Assembly (NCBI RefSeq): GCF_027579695.1
Contig: NC_083583.1
Span: 18,998,257-19,062,256 of the forward strand
Direction of reading: 5' to 3'
Length of the DNA: 64,000 bases
Origin: Neoarius graeffei
Lineage: Eukaryota; Chordata; Actinopteri; Siluriformes; Ariidae
The notes beneath the pieces are model-generated. The model was not told the DNA's origin and searched no databases. It was given only the letters and a program-made list of their open reading frames with translations. Made by a program: the position numbers and the translations under genes. Positions 44,661 to 56,779 of the stretch are shown in pieces; the first letter of the stretch is position 1; each line of letters begins with the position of its first letter.

Positions 44661-45177
44661 GAAGCCCAAAAAAATGCAGCCTGTCTTGTTCCGGGGGGAA
44701 ACAAAGTCCTCCGTCATGAAGACTTTCCCATTCCAAAAATGTACTGACTGTTACAAAATACTGACACTGGAGACGTTTTCCTTAAATGGTAAATAAATTT
44801 AGATTGTGGCACATCCACTGTACTCAGTCTTCTATAGATCCGCCATTTATAGAAAATTCCTAAACACCTTCTTATCCTAAAAGAAGCTGAGTCATGTCCA
44901 TATAACACAGGTCCTCATTAACCTGCACAGTGAGTGCTGAAGTTATTTCTGCTGGTGCTTGCTTTCCACATCCCTTTATAAACCCCCCCCCCCCCCCCCC
45001 CCGTCAGTCGGTTTTATGTGCGTTATTCTTGGAAAGCCCGACACCTTCGCTTGTAGTAACATGAGCAAATTGGCAGAGGCGAGCAGTCAGGGGAGGCATT
45101 GTGTGATAAGAAGGTGGGCTCTGGCCTTGTAGGCAAAGCTTGTGATCTCCTCTGTGTCCTTGCCGAGCAGATATGAG

Positions 45178-47237
45178 CAGAGTTCTCCAGAAAATCTAAC
45201 GTAGCAGACTTTTTAAAAAAAAAAAGTGGTAGGCAGCTAATGCTAGGGTGGGTCTGGGGGCATGCTCCCCCCAGAAAATTTTGACATTTTCTACATTTTC
45301 AAAAAATTACTAACCATTTCCTTGTAAAATAATTGCAAAATATGTCTGAAATTTCCCTGTGTGCACTTGGCCTTCTCAGTTCTCTTCTGTGGTACGCTGC
45401 CTGGCTTCGTAGCATAACTACATACGCTGCGACGTGGTTCGGCTCAGCCAATCAGAGCACGGGAATCGATCAATAAATATGATGTTGCTTCCGGTCATGA
45501 CCCGAATCGAAGACAATTTTGTGGTGGAATAATTGGATTTACTGTAAATTATGGGCAGTGAAGGTGATATACAGGCTTTCGTCTAAACGGGGGAACAGGG
45601 GCGCTGCGCCCTCTTACTCTCGGCGTGCGCCCCCTTACTGACTCCGTGAAAACATCCCAGCAACACCACGTGACAATGTGTCTGATCATCAAATACGTTA
45701 TAATTGCTCCAAAAATATTCCAGTCATAGTAGATACACCGCCAGACGGTGCAAAAACAATCCGAATTGGCGTTTTCCAGACTGAGGCGCCATGTTTAGTT
45801 GTTTACTTGTCGCAGCTGCTCTTGCGAGATTTGACATGGGTTACATACAAGGTCAGCTGACTTGTCGAGCGAGATTTCTCGAGACTGAATGACCTTTCAC
45901 CCACTGGCGCGGGAGCTTTTGACAGAAGTAGTTCGCGAGTTGTTTTTGTTGACACTTGAGCATTTAAAGATGTCGTCCTGCGGCACGAAGCGGAAGAAAG
46001 CCAAAGACTGTCCGGGGCAGAAGATGATTACTACTTTCTTTTTCAATGTTGACAGACAACTTGTTACAATTTCCCTCTCAGCCTCAGAATGTCCCATTGG
46101 AGCATTTTTCAAAGGCTTTGCACGGCGGGGGGGACAACCGGCACCATCTCCCCCCCTGCTTTGCTCCCTCGCCATGGTGAGCGCCCTCATACTAAATTTT
46201 TCTAGAAAAAACCCTGATATAAATTGCTTGAACATTGAAAGGCAAGTTTTTATTTTTTCTTGGGATTGAGTAACCGATGCAGGCCGTCTGTGTAGGTGGA
46301 GAAAACCGCCAGTCGCCGGTGCTTGTGGACATCTCTGTATTAGACTCTGTGTATTTAGTGATCAAAATTTGTATACCAGAGATGTCCACAAGCGCCGGTG
46401 ACTGACGTTTTTCTCCACCTATACAGACAGCTTCCGCCAGCTACTTGATCCCGGCAGGGGGAAATTTCAGTGTTCCAGCGATTTGTATATAGTCTCCGCT
46501 TCCCATAATTTGCTGCAAATCCAATTATTCCACCATGAAATCGTCGGAGTCGGGTTGAGCATGACAGGAAGCAGCGCCATATTTGTTGATCAATTCTTGC
46601 ACTCTGATTGGCTGAGCCAGACCACATGACCACGCCGTAGCAGGCGATGGTAAAGATGCGGTTGGTCATTGTTGCTACCGACAATTTCACTCGGTTTTCA
46701 CAAAATGCCACCGAAGAAGAAACTAAAACCACTTTAAGTCCGTTTTCTGCAGGTCTGTACGTATAAATCGTAATTAATATTTTCATATCTAAGAATGGTT
46801 TCTCTCATCCAGAAGCTAGCCAGAGTGCCCAAGTTCCTATAGTTCCTTCGCAAAGGCCTTCATACTTATCAAGTGCAAATATTTTTATGCTGAAATTAAA
46901 ATTATGCACAATACCTCACCAGAGGCACATCAAGTACATTGCACATGCGCCACATAAGCTCATCGTGTAGTTATGTTGCAGGGCCAGGCAGCGTACTACA
47001 GAGGGTAACTGAGAAAGCGGAGCATGCATACTGTACAGTGGTGGGAAATGGTTAGTAATTTATTCGCTGAGAATGCACCAGAAGGTATGTATGTTCAAAA
47101 ATTTCTGGAGGGGGCATGCCCCACTAGCATTGGTGCACCTTTGGCCTCTTGGCAAATTCCAGAGCCCCTTACTTTTTTCATTTTTATTTATTTTTTTTAT
47201 GTAAAGCCGGCTACTTCAGATTTTCTGGAGAACCCTG
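45178..47237 (+). mobile_element. hAT-like element with a broken N-terminal gene
   Basis: Ends CAGAGTTCTCCAGAAAATCT and the complement of CAGGGTTCTCCAGAAAATCT. The flanking duplication is not clean. A plus-strand frame from 45970 opens MSSCGTKRKKAKDCPGQKMI and TTFF, a basic-then-hydrophobic start like those of hAT proteins. A long hairpin at 46284-46432 suggests a nested fold-back element. Confidence 0.65.
46284..46432. repeat. Long imperfect hairpin
   Basis: Arms carry GTCTGTGTAGGTGGAGAAAA and GTGCTTGTGGACATCTCTG on the left, with complements (CAGAGATGTCCACAAGCGCC, TTTTTCTCCACCTATACAGA) on the right. The loop is about 40 nt. Confidence 0.8.
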
Positions 47238-48035
47238 GATAATTTTCTTATTGTGTAAGTGCTAGTATGTGGTGGTGGTCGTAATACGATCATCGGACAT
47301 TGTGCAGTATACTGACGAGCACACACTCTTGGGCATGTTTGTACTGCGTGGGTGATAAGGTTTTATTAGAAACCTTGAGGTGAAGGAAGCGAAGCGCTAA
47401 CCTGATCAGTGTACTGTAAGCTGTGCTTGCTGGGAGATTAATGTAACCAAAGCTACTGTCGGTCATGCGAGTTGTGTAATCCATGTCGTTCCACTTTTAC
47501 TCGCATGGCATTGTGTGCTGCACCTTGATGTGTTCTCGTTAAATCCAGGGAAGCTGCTCAGTGGAAACGTGCCAAAATGACAAGTATCTCCATATGTCAT
47601 CGCAGCAGGTTTGGTGTCAATAACAGAATAATCCTGTTTAAATAACCATGTCGAAACCATCTGGTTCAACCAGATGGGCGTGGAGGTCAGGTTTTGTTTA
47701 CATTGCTTTGCCTTTGCAGTGTGTTTACACATCGAGCAATAATAGTTTGCTCTAAAAGGTGGTGCAAAAAAATGCGTTTTTTAATTTAAACACATTGTCC
47801 GAACACTAATAATTACAAGTTACTTTTATATATACTTATGGTGTGGCTCTTTTGCTTTAATTAACTTGACTGTGGAGTGAAAATGCTCGTGTCTCAGTGC
47901 TCAGGTGCAGTAGTTTGCATGCGCACTGCACTTGTATTGGTGACCCAGGTTGACTCTCCGGTCACCTGCCCTCATGCACATCATCGTTTTTGAATTTTGT
48001 TTCTGCTTTAATGTTCATGTAACATCGGCTGCCTA
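47238..48035 (+). other. usp47: usp47 intron 2, no recognised feature
   Basis: No exon. A small palindrome CCATCTGGTT/AACCAGATGG lies at 47658-47678. Confidence 0.55.
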
Positions 48036-48047
48036 AGACCAAAGGAT

Positions 48048-48419
48048 CTCATCTCATTATCTGTAGCCGCTTTATCCCTCTACAGGGTCGCAGGCAAGCT
48101 GGAGCCCATCCCAGCCGACCACGGGCGAAAGGCGGGGTACATCCCGGACAAGTCGCCAGGTCACCACAGGGCCGAAACATAGACACAGACAACCATTCAC
48201 ACTCACATTCACACCTACGGTCAATTTAGAGTCACCAGTTAACCTAACCTGCATGTCTTTGGACTGTGGGGGAAACCGGAGCACCCGGAGGAAACCCACG
48301 CGGACACGGGGAGAACATGCAAACTCCACACAGAAAGGCCCTCGCCGGCCCTGGGGCTCGAACCCAGGACCTTCTTGCTGTGAGGTGACAGCGCTAACCA
48401 CTACACCACCGTGCCGCCT
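48048..48419 (-). mobile_element. DANA/Mermaid-like SINE
   Basis: TSD AGACCAAAGGAT at 48036-48047 and 48420-48431. Full length, minus orientation, about 160 bp upstream of usp47 exon 3. Confidence 0.93.
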
Positions 48420-48577
48420 AGACCAAAGGATGTGCTTTTTTTAAAAAAAAAAAAATTAATAGGCTTGGAATATCTTGAACATTTATCTATCAGGAGGTCC
48501 AGCTCTACATGGCGGTGAATTTTGTTTTTGAGCAGCTATTCCTGAAAAGTTGAAGCAAATGTGTCTGTGTGGTGCAG

Positions 48578-48772
48578 ATAGAGAACGCCGCCGAGGAACC
48601 CCGAGTGCTGTGTATCGTCCAGGACACCACCAACGCCAAGACAGTCAACGAGCGACTGACGCTCAACCTCCCAGCTTCCACCACCCTCTCAAAGCTCTAC
48701 GAAGACGTCGCTCACAAAGCCAGCTACGTGAATGGCACCTTTGAGCTGGCATGGGCCAACGTCGTGGATTTG
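48578..48772 (+). CDS. usp47: USP47 exon 3 (65 codons)
   Basis: Acceptor GTGGTGCAG|ATA and donor TTG|GTGAGC, phase 0 at both ends. Reads [20 protein letters not shown], then [39 protein letters not shown] and ANVVDL. Human USP47 has the same segment ([18 protein letters not shown]...). It looks like a ubiquitin-like beta-grasp segment N-terminal to the catalytic USP domain; that fold assignment is inference. The human and fish sequences differ mainly in the last seven residues before the next exon. Confidence 0.95.
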
Positions 48773-49640
48773 GTGAGCTCCTCCTCTCTCCTTTCTTTTT
48801 CTTCTGTAACCGAATACATCTTGCATCATGAATTAGTGATAAGGCATGTGTCGATAACTGGTGGAATATTCAACACGGTGCTACTGGGTACTTTTCAAAT
48901 TAATTACATCTGCCGTATCGTAAGTAGGCAGCATTATATCTTTCAAATTCCTTAAGATTCTAGAAATACTGTCATGGTATTTTAGCCAGTGACGGACAGG
49001 CTTAGTCTTCTTCAGCCGGGTTGGAATGCTAATCCTGCAGCTGACCCGGAGCACAGGTGCCAGGGGAGGAGTCGGATCTCTGAATAGGTCACTGGATTAA
49101 ACTCTGCACTTGTGCCAACAGCACCTTTTTAAATAGCTTTGTAATGCAGCATCCGATGTTTATCCAAACATGCAACATCATGGTACAGCTGTCCTCTGTT
49201 TGGTTCGATAAAACGGAGAAGAATGATGCGTGTCCAGTCACTTTCTTTCTCTCTCATGCAAAAAGGGTCATAGTACAGGATCATAATAAGCTAATCCTTA
49301 CACAAAGAGGTCTGTGAAGGCACAGTGGGATATTAGAGCATTGAATATTACATTGAAGAGAATGGCTGAAAATTGCAGGCCTTAAATGGAGTCATAAATA
49401 TGTTTTCAGTCAACGGTTATGTTTGGAAGCCGTTAATGCATGATTTAAAAAAAAAATCTAATTTAAAAAAAAATACGCATTTTATGTTGCACATGGATAT
49501 TGCCTAGGAGAGCATGGTGTGTGTTAATTTTTGTGTGAGAGAAACCTCTAGTGGAAGTCCTTGTGCGAAAAGGGTGAAATTCTCTCATTTAGTCTATTTT
49601 AAGACGCAAATATTTCTTGCACGTCCCTGGCTTTGCCTCC
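48773..49640 (+). other. usp47: usp47 intron 3, first part
   Basis: No repeat ends or further exon seen. A/T runs at 49446-49470. The reading frame of exon 3 stays open past the donor, but that continuation has no family similarity. Confidence 0.6.
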
Positions 49641-49643
49641 ACC

Positions 49644-50695
49644 TTAAAGGAACAGTCCACCGTACTTCCATAATGAAATATGCTCTTATCTGAATTGAGA
49701 CGAGCTGCTCCGTACCTCTCCGAGCTTTGCGCGACCTCCCAGTCAGTCAGACGCGCTGTCACTCCTGTTAGCAATGTAGCTAGGCTCAGCATGGCCAATG
49801 GTATTTTTTGGGGCTGTAGTTAGATGCGACCAAACTCTTCCGCGTTTTTCCTGTTTACATAGGTTTATATGACCAGTGATATGAAACAAGTTCAGTTACA
49901 CAAATTGAAACGTAGCGATTTTCTATGCTATGGAAAGTCCGCACTATAATGACAGGCGTACTAACACCTTCTGCGCGCTTCGACAGCGCATTGATACCTT
50001 CACTTGGAGTTGTACCCTTTTTTTTTTTTTTTTTTTTTTAAATAATATAGACAGGGCGGACGGACCAGGGCATTCGCCCGCCTGGCCGTGCCCGACGAGG
50101 AGCGCTCTTGGCCAGTTTGGGAGGCAGACGGCAGCCCCTCCTGGAAGTGTGGTTTTACCATGGGCCTCATGCGGAAAAATGACGTCCCATTTTTACCATG
50201 GGCCTTAGGCTGAAAAAATGAGAGTCCCAGTTTTATCATGGGGCTCGAGTTGTACCTTTTTTTTTTTTTTTTTTTTTTTTAAAGACAGGGCAGACGGACC
50301 AGGGCATTCGCCCGCCTGGCCGTGCCCGAAGAGGAGTGAAGGTATCAATGCGCTGCCGAAGCGCGCAGAAGGTGTTAGTATGCCTGTCATTATAGTGCGG
50401 ACTTTCCATAGCATAGAAAATCGCTACGTTTCAATTTGTGTAACTGAACTTGTTTCATATCACTGGTCATATAAACCTATGTAAACAGGAAAAACGTGGA
50501 AGAGTTTGGTCGCATCTAACTACAGCCCCAAAAAATACCATTGGCCATACTGAGCCTAGCTACATTGCTAACAGGAGTGACAGCGCGTCTGACTGACTGG
50601 GAGGTCGCGCAAAGCTCGGAGAGGTATGGAGCAGCTCGTCTCAATTCAGAGAAGAACACGTTTCATTATGGAAGTACGGTGGACTGTTCCTTTAA
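49644..50695. mobile_element. TTAA element, family AGGAACAGTCCACC, copy 2 (long palindrome)
   Basis: TTAA at 49644-49647 and 50692-50695. Arms of about 350 bp are almost perfectly complementary (49648 to about 50001, and about 50338 to 50691). The loop holds a duplicated block: poly-T, then GACCAGGGCATTCGCCCGCC and GGCCGTGCCCGA, twice (50020-50110 and 50255-50335). No coding capacity. Confidence 0.92.
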
Positions 50696-51762
50696 CACCA
50701 GAAGTGCATTTAATAGTGACCTCTGATTTTGAGTGGCTCCTGTAGACCAGGAGTTTTCTCTTGATCAGATCACCCATGTGCATGTAGGCACAATTTCTTT
50801 CAATGCAAGAAGATAAACTTCACATCTTCGTGCCACCGTGGACACATTAACACACATTATGCAAGTTAATCAAAAGAATTTTAATTTTGAGCCAGTTCGT
50901 CATTTTGACAACGCACAGCAGGAAAACAATGGGAGTGACGTTATCGGACTGAAATATCAGGAATTGTTATACGTACAGGACACTTTTTCGATGGAATAAA
51001 AACATGTTCTGTTCCCTTTTAGCGGGTTTGGTTTGCTAGCATGTAATATTGTTAGCATACCGCTTATCCTGCGTGTATTACGCCACTCTACGCGAGCGTT
51101 GAATATGGTTTACGATATTGCATGGTTGTCAAGATATGACGCGAGACGTGAAACTCGCGCGCTAGCGAGCGACGGTGACGGTTTTGTAAACCTACATGGC
51201 CGCCAGGTTTGCTTTGTTGAATACAGAGGATTTTGAAAGCGAAAGATGCATTGAACACCTGAAAGGAATGTGTGTGTATTATAATGACTTTTTCTCTTGG
51301 CATATGAGAGAGATTCCATTCAGCTAGCGTGGTATCGAACTCCTCTTTGACTCGTTCAGTATCCTGCTAGCTGAATGGAATATATCTGATATACCACTCA
51401 ACGCCAGCCAATATTATTTGTCACTCAGAGCCACGATGTGTTTTTCATATGAAAAATGCACGTCTTTCAATACGAGAAGATAAACTTCATATCTTCAAGC
51501 CAGCGTATGGTGGGTTTTTTATTTTTTTTATTTTTTATTTTAATTATTATATAGACACGTTCACAAACAAGTACCCAAATTTATCAAGACAATTCATCGA
51601 TCGATCTCATGAGTGACGCGTCACAGTTTTGGATCTCCAGGTCCTGGCTGTAGCTTGCATGAAACATGAGTGGAGTATTTCCCAGAAAAACACTCGTGTA
51701 ATATATAAAGCTACATCATCCTAATTTTCTGCCCCTCTCTGTCTTTCCGTCTGTCTCCACAG
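50696..51762 (+). other. usp47: usp47 intron 3, distal part
   Basis: Holds two related blocks around GAAGATAAACTTC (50808 and 51476) and a stem formed by ATTCCATTCAGCTAGC (51313) and GCTAGCTGAATGGAAT (51368). These look like ends of fish DNA transposons that I cannot delimit. A pyrimidine-rich tract precedes the exon 4 acceptor. Confidence 0.5.
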
Positions 51763-51876
51763 GCTCCTCTGGACCAGGCCAGTGAAATGTCTCTGGTGGA
51801 GTCTGGGTTCGAGCCAGGGAAGAGGAACTTCCTGCAACTCTCAGACAAGGATGGCGAGCAGCCTCAGATAGCTTCT
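51763..51876 (+). CDS. usp47: USP47 exon 4 (38 codons)
   Basis: Acceptor CTCCACAG|GCT after a strong pyrimidine tract and donor TCT|GTGAGT, phase 0. Reads APLDQASEMSLVESGFEPGK, then [18 protein letters not shown]. Human USP47 has APLD...[21 protein letters not shown] at the same place, also 38 residues. The next expected exon, leading toward the USP catalytic Cys box, is not found between here and 64000, so intron 4 is at least 12.1 kb. Exons 1-4 encode 136 residues in frame. Confidence 0.95.
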
Positions 51877-52586
51877 GTGAGTGCCCGTCTGGCCAGAGCT
51901 AGAAATTCAGTTATCAGTGTGTAATTAGCATGCGTCACTGATGCTTGCGTCAGAAAGTGGGTTATCTCCTTCAACGGCTGTTTCCTAATCGGCAAAAGCT
52001 AGCAGCAGTGCAGCATTTCAGCCCTCTGATAATGAAGAAAGACAAAGCAGCCATTTCTCTGACCAAGAAGCATCAAACATGATTTAAAGTGAAATGCAAC
52101 ATGGGACGTTGCGTACGTTATGTTGTGTTCTGAGCCCCAGATCCTTCGCCACCAAATGTTCCACTGCTGTTGTACAATAGCCGACCTTAGATTTTGACCC
52201 TAGCTTCCTTTACTAGCCCGGTCACAGAGAACATGTTAACACGAGGGCGGACAAATAAAAATGTACTCTCTCCACCCACAGAGCAAGTGAAAGCTCCAGT
52301 AGTGCGGTCTCATTGTTTGTTTGGTTGCCAGGAAATCAAATTAACCGGATTCAAGAGGTCGCCGATGTAATTTAACCCCATGTTGTAACGGGCCAATTAC
52401 AAGCTGGACTAATATATTCGCGAGTTCCGAAGTTCCCAGGGGAAGGCAGCCTTTGGAGCCGTAATGATGCGGACTTGAGGTCTTTCGTCATACGTCCTCT
52501 GATACGTAAAGCAAAGCATGTTAAACAAGTGTGACAATGTAAGAGCAAAATCCTGAATACATCACTCGTAACTCGAAATGGAAAAG
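51877..52586 (+). other. usp47: usp47 intron 4, proximal part
   Basis: Unique-looking sequence without repeat ends or further exons. Confidence 0.6.
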
Positions 52587-52911
52587 AGATGTCCTGATTG
52601 GGGGCGGCACGGTGGTGTAGTGGTTAGCACTGTCGCCTCACAGCAAGAAGGTCCTGGGTTCGAGCCCCGTGGCTGGCGAGGGCCTTTCTGTGTGGAGTTT
52701 GCATGTTCTCCCCGTGTCCGCGTGGGTTTCCTCCGGGTGCTCCAGTTTCCCCCACAGTCCAAAGACATGCAGGTTAGGTTAACTGGTGACTCTAAATTGA
52801 CCGTAGGTGTGAATGTGAGTGTGAATGGTTGTCTGTGTCTATGTGTCAGCCCTGTGATGATCTGGCGACTTGTCCAGGGTGTACCCCGCCTTTCGCCCGT
52901 AGTCAGCTGGG

Positions 52912-54512
52912 CAGCGCTCGAAACTAACGGTGTCCCGGGGACCATAAAAAATGTCATCGGGACACAAAATTATCATATCTGGGACAATCCCGGGACAATA
53001 GAAAAAAATAGATCTAGAAAAAAAGTTCTACATTAATATTATTTACAAAGCCGTAACACATACGTAGACATTCACCTAATTTGTCAATTTTAATTTTAAA
53101 ACGTTAACAGCGAAAAATACATAGTAGCTACACTTTCGATGCACCTGCATCCGTAGGCTACAGAGCAGCGCATTCTGTTCTAGAATCTTCGGCCGGAGTC
53201 CGCATTATATGGACTTGGAATGGAATTGCTACCGCACACGCTGCGCCGACTCTTGCCAGAACAAAAATGCTGAAGTGGTTGAAGCGGACCGACCGCGGGG
53301 AAGAAACTGAAAGCCCAGACATAACGTCTCCGGGACCTTCAGGATCCAAAGTGTCATCGCCTGGTCTGCAGGCAACGCTAGCAACTGAATGAACTTAATG
53401 AACACTGTTAGACACGTTATAAAATACAACAGGAATGATGTGGATGATGTTGACGGAAGATACCGTTCAACAGAATAAGTGAGTTTTCTTGGTGTCTTTC
53501 TAGTTCAGAAAGTTTAGTCAGTCAGCAGCACAACTAGGCTCGGACCTGCCACTATGCTGATGTTGCTAACATTTGCACCCACGTTTCGGCAGCGAAAGTT
53601 CATAAAATGGATAACGGAAAGTTCATAAAAATGGGTAACGGAAAGTTCATAAAAATGGGTAACGGAAAGTTCATAAAAATGGATAACGGAAAGTTCATAA
53701 AAATGGGTAACGGAAAGTTCATAAAAATGGGTAACGGAAAGTTCATAAAAATGGGTAACGGAAAGTTCATAAAAATGGATAACGGAAAGTTCATAAAAAT
53801 GGGTAACGGAAAGTTCATAAAAATGGGTAACGGAAAGTTCATAAAAATGGGTAACGGAAAGTTCATAAAAATGGGTAACGGAAAGTTCATAAAAATGGGT
53901 AACGGAAAGTTCATAAAAATGGGTAACGGAAAGTTCATAAAAATGGGTAACGGAAAGTTCATAAAAATGGGTAACGGAAAGTTCATAAAAATGGGTAACG
54001 GAAAGTTCATAAAAATGGGTAACGGAAAGTTCATAAAAATGGGTAACGGTAATGGTGAAAATTATAAGTTGGCCTTATAAGTGCCAACAGATATTCAAGG
54101 TATAAGTAGATGAAATGAACATAAAAGGGGTCTTATTTTCAACTAAAGTGTACTGCAGATGTAGGGAGTTGAAACATTTTCTGAATGAGCTAGTTGGCCC
54201 TTTTAAATAAACGGGTATCTATTCGTACAGTGAGATCGCCAAAGTTTAATAAACTGAAAATGCAATAACTAATTTTGAAGTAGATGATGTATAGGACATG
54301 TGTCGCTTGTGTCTTGTGACTTATTGTAAAAATGATATAAAGGGTTCAAAATCGCATCGTTACAAATATAATAGTAACTTCATATGATAATATTAACCAC
54401 TGGTTATTTCAGAGAGGAAAAAAATGGGGACACTATTGCTTCCATTCGGGACAATACAACACAGAATTCGGGACCACTGGGGGACACAAAGAAAAGTTAA
54501 TTTCGAGCCCTG
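52912..54512 (+). mobile_element. hAT-like element CAGCGCTCGAAACTAA, copy 2
   Basis: TSD CAGCTGGG at 52904-52911 and 54513-54520. Length 1601 bp, near-identical to the copy at 39083-40303 except for a 24-bp minisatellite that accounts for the extra ~380 bp. Confidence 0.93.
53597..54048. repeat. 24-bp minisatellite, about 19-20 units
   Basis: The unit is AAAGTTCATAAAAATGGGTA plus ACGG, with GGGTA/GGATA variation at one position (at least three units are GGATA). Because 24 is divisible by 3, both strands show open frames: an eight-residue repeat MGNGKFIK on plus and MNFPLPIF on minus. These are repeat artefacts, not proteins. Copy 1 of the same transposon has about two units. Confidence 0.97.
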
Positions 54513-54708
54513 CAGCTGGGATAGGCTCCAGCTTGCCTGCGACCCTGTAGAACAGGATAAAGCGGCTAGAGATAATGAGATGAGATGTCCTGATTGAAGA
54601 TCAGTGTTGATGTGATTTCTGAATTTCTAATCACGTTTTGGGTTTTGCTGTTCTGCTTTCGGTCTTGTTCATATTGTTTTGACGCTTCGAAGCCAGCAGA
54701 GATTCTTA

Positions 54709-55522
54709 GGTGGTGTTTACGTTAGACCGTATCAGCGGATCATCAGATTAACGTTTTTAAAACGATTCGCGTGCACACAGCAACGCCAATACACGGATAC
54801 GCTGATCACATGACTAATTAGACGGCACGCAAGTTGAAATGTGTCAGTGCGGCTCAGCGCTTCCTCCTCAGCGGCTGCGCTCCAAATCACTCCGCCCTGA
54901 ACAGCGAGTGCCCTCTGGAGGGTGCGCACTCTGGCCCTGCGCAGCTCACAGAGCGCACGAGTGAAGCGCACGAGCAGTGATTCGGGACTGAGCCGCTGTG
55001 TGTGTGTGATCTCAGTGCATATCGGGCATGCGCAAGTCACTCACCACTTGCGAGTGGAAGGATGGCAAGCCTAAAGACAATCATAACTACACAATGGGCA
55101 GTATTTGCATCTTACCATGAACAACATTTAAGAATGGCAAAGCATTATATTCATACTTTTATGCTCTTTAATGAAAAACAAAAAGGTGATACAAGGCGGA
55201 AACAATAGCAGGAAGTGAAGTCCACACCGTTTTTCAGCAGTCGCGTCACATGACCAACGTGGCATGAACAACGCCAGCGAATCAGGAAGATGGATGTCAC
55301 AGTGACGCCGTCCAATGACGACGTCAGCTAGAGCTCAGCACTGCGTTTCCTCGTATCTCAATGTTTACACAGCACCGGATCAGATACGAACTGGGTTGAA
55401 TACGTGGGCCCTGGCGGATTCAAGTTGTTCCGCCTGTGGAGTCGTTTCCCAGCGTTTTAATGTGAACGGACAGTGCATCCGCGACGAAAACGAGACGGAT
55501 ATGGTCTAATGTAAACACCACC
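54709..55522. mobile_element. Harbinger-like element, GTTTACAT family, copy C
   Basis: TSD TTA (54706-54708 and 55523-55525). Ends GGTGGTGTTTACGTTAGACC and the complement of GGTGGTGTTTACATTAGACC. Length 814 bp, no transposase frame. Confidence 0.88.
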
Positions 55523-55525
55523 TTA

Positions 55526-56139
55526 AGCTCATGGTAGACTAGTAGTACATCATGAACAACCTGGAGGGCGAAATGTTTCAGTGTGCAGATCAAGTCAAAG
55601 CAGTTTGCTCTGTGAAAGCTAGCAGGGTGGGGGGGGTGTTTTTTTTTTTTTTTTTTTTTCTCTTCTCCTTTCTTCCTCCCTTTTTATTTTCTTTGTCCAC
55701 TGGAAAACTACTAATGAAAAACTAACAGCCCACACATGTACAGTCATGGGGCGGGGGGAGAAAGTACACCATCCTTCTCTCTCTCACTCTCTCTCCTGGG
55801 GCTTAAATAGCAATTAGGTGGTTCTCACCATCGTCTATAAACAAACAAAACCTCAGGTGACAAAGAAAAACATAACACATTTCAATATGTAGTCTTTTTT
55901 TCTTTTTTGAAAAATTAAACCATTTAGAAAGTAGGTTGGGGGGAATGTGTGTACTCTAATTGAAAAACCTGTCGTGCCGCCTGTAGCAACAGTAACTTGA
56001 AGTAAATGTGTTTTGTATGAATTTCATTCTCTTGCATCACCTTGAGAGATTTTGGCCCACTCTTCTTGACAGCATTGTTTCAGTTCATCGATTAAGGTTA
56101 TTTGTTTATGCACTGCTCTTTTAACATCAGACCTTTCGG
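55526..56139. other. usp47 intron 4, unassigned
   Basis: Contains a T tract (55640-55661) and a block near 56040-56130 (GAGAGATTTTGGCCCACTCT) that resembles a common fish repeat. Ends not defined. Confidence 0.45.
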
Positions 56140-56142
56140 TTA

Positions 56143-56669
56143 TGGTGATGATACACGGGGCAACTTTTTGGGCAATGTTGCCGAGCAATGTTGCTGGGCA
56201 ATTGCGTTTTGACTCTTTTCTATTGAGATTGGGCAACATTGCTTCTTTCTGAATGGTTTTGATAATCTCTGGCAACTTTTTGAGATAAGCCAATCAGAAC
56301 GCGAGTATCGAGTCATGTGACCTCCGGTGAGGTTCGGATCAGAAATTTCAAACAAATATGGCGGCCGCTCAGTGTCAGTGGAGTGAAGAGATGGAGAGAC
56401 TCCTCATCTGTTTTTACGCCGGTAAGTTATTTTAATATTCTATATGGAGGAATTTACCTCACCAAAGCTCTAAAAAACAACAGACAGCTTGATTAAATGG
56501 TCACAGCAAAAATTAAGACATCGTTTTTTTTTTTTTTTAAGCTAACTGTAAACTGCCGTTGCTAACTGTTGTTGCCCTGAAAAGTTGCCCTGTGTCTCAC
56601 CTAGTTGCCCGTTGCCAGCAACTTTGCTCGGCAACATTGCCCAAAAAGTTGCCCCGTGTATCATCACCA
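56143..56669 (+). mobile_element. Harbinger-like element with a short Myb-like exon
   Basis: TSD TTA (56140-56142 and 56670-56672). Ends TGGTGATGATACACGGGGCA and the complement. Subterminal repeats of GGCAACTTTTTGGGCAATGT and TTGCTGGGCA type. A plus-strand exon at 56358-56421 opens MAAAQCQWSEEMERLLICFY and ends at a GTAAGT donor. WxEEMxxLL suggests a Myb/SANT-like or MADF accessory protein. No transposase. Confidence 0.82.
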
Positions 56670-56779
56670 TTAGATAATTTGGGGTGCACCTTATTTCTGA
56701 ATTTGGGCTTTTTCCGTCATGATGCAGGGTAATTTGGGCTTTTCTGCACGTGTAAAGTGCTGTTTTCCCAGTGCGCTGT

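Larger units (their letters stand above)
52601..54582 (+). mobile_element. DANA/Mermaid-like SINE, split by a hAT
   Basis: TSD AGATGTCCTGATTG at 52587-52600 and 54583-54596. The SINE parts are 52601-52911 and 54513-54582 (with CAGCTGGG duplicated at the junction). Confidence 0.93.

Noticed and set aside
48773..48955. Extension of usp47 exon 3 to 48955
   Set aside because: The frame stays open past 48772, but the GTGAGC donor, loss of similarity to USP47, and the phase-0 fit with exon 4 show it is intron.
53600..54080. Two long repeat-protein ORFs (157 codons plus strand, 144 codons minus strand)
   Set aside because: Both are products of the 24-bp minisatellite, open because the unit is a multiple of 3. 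The sister element has only two units.
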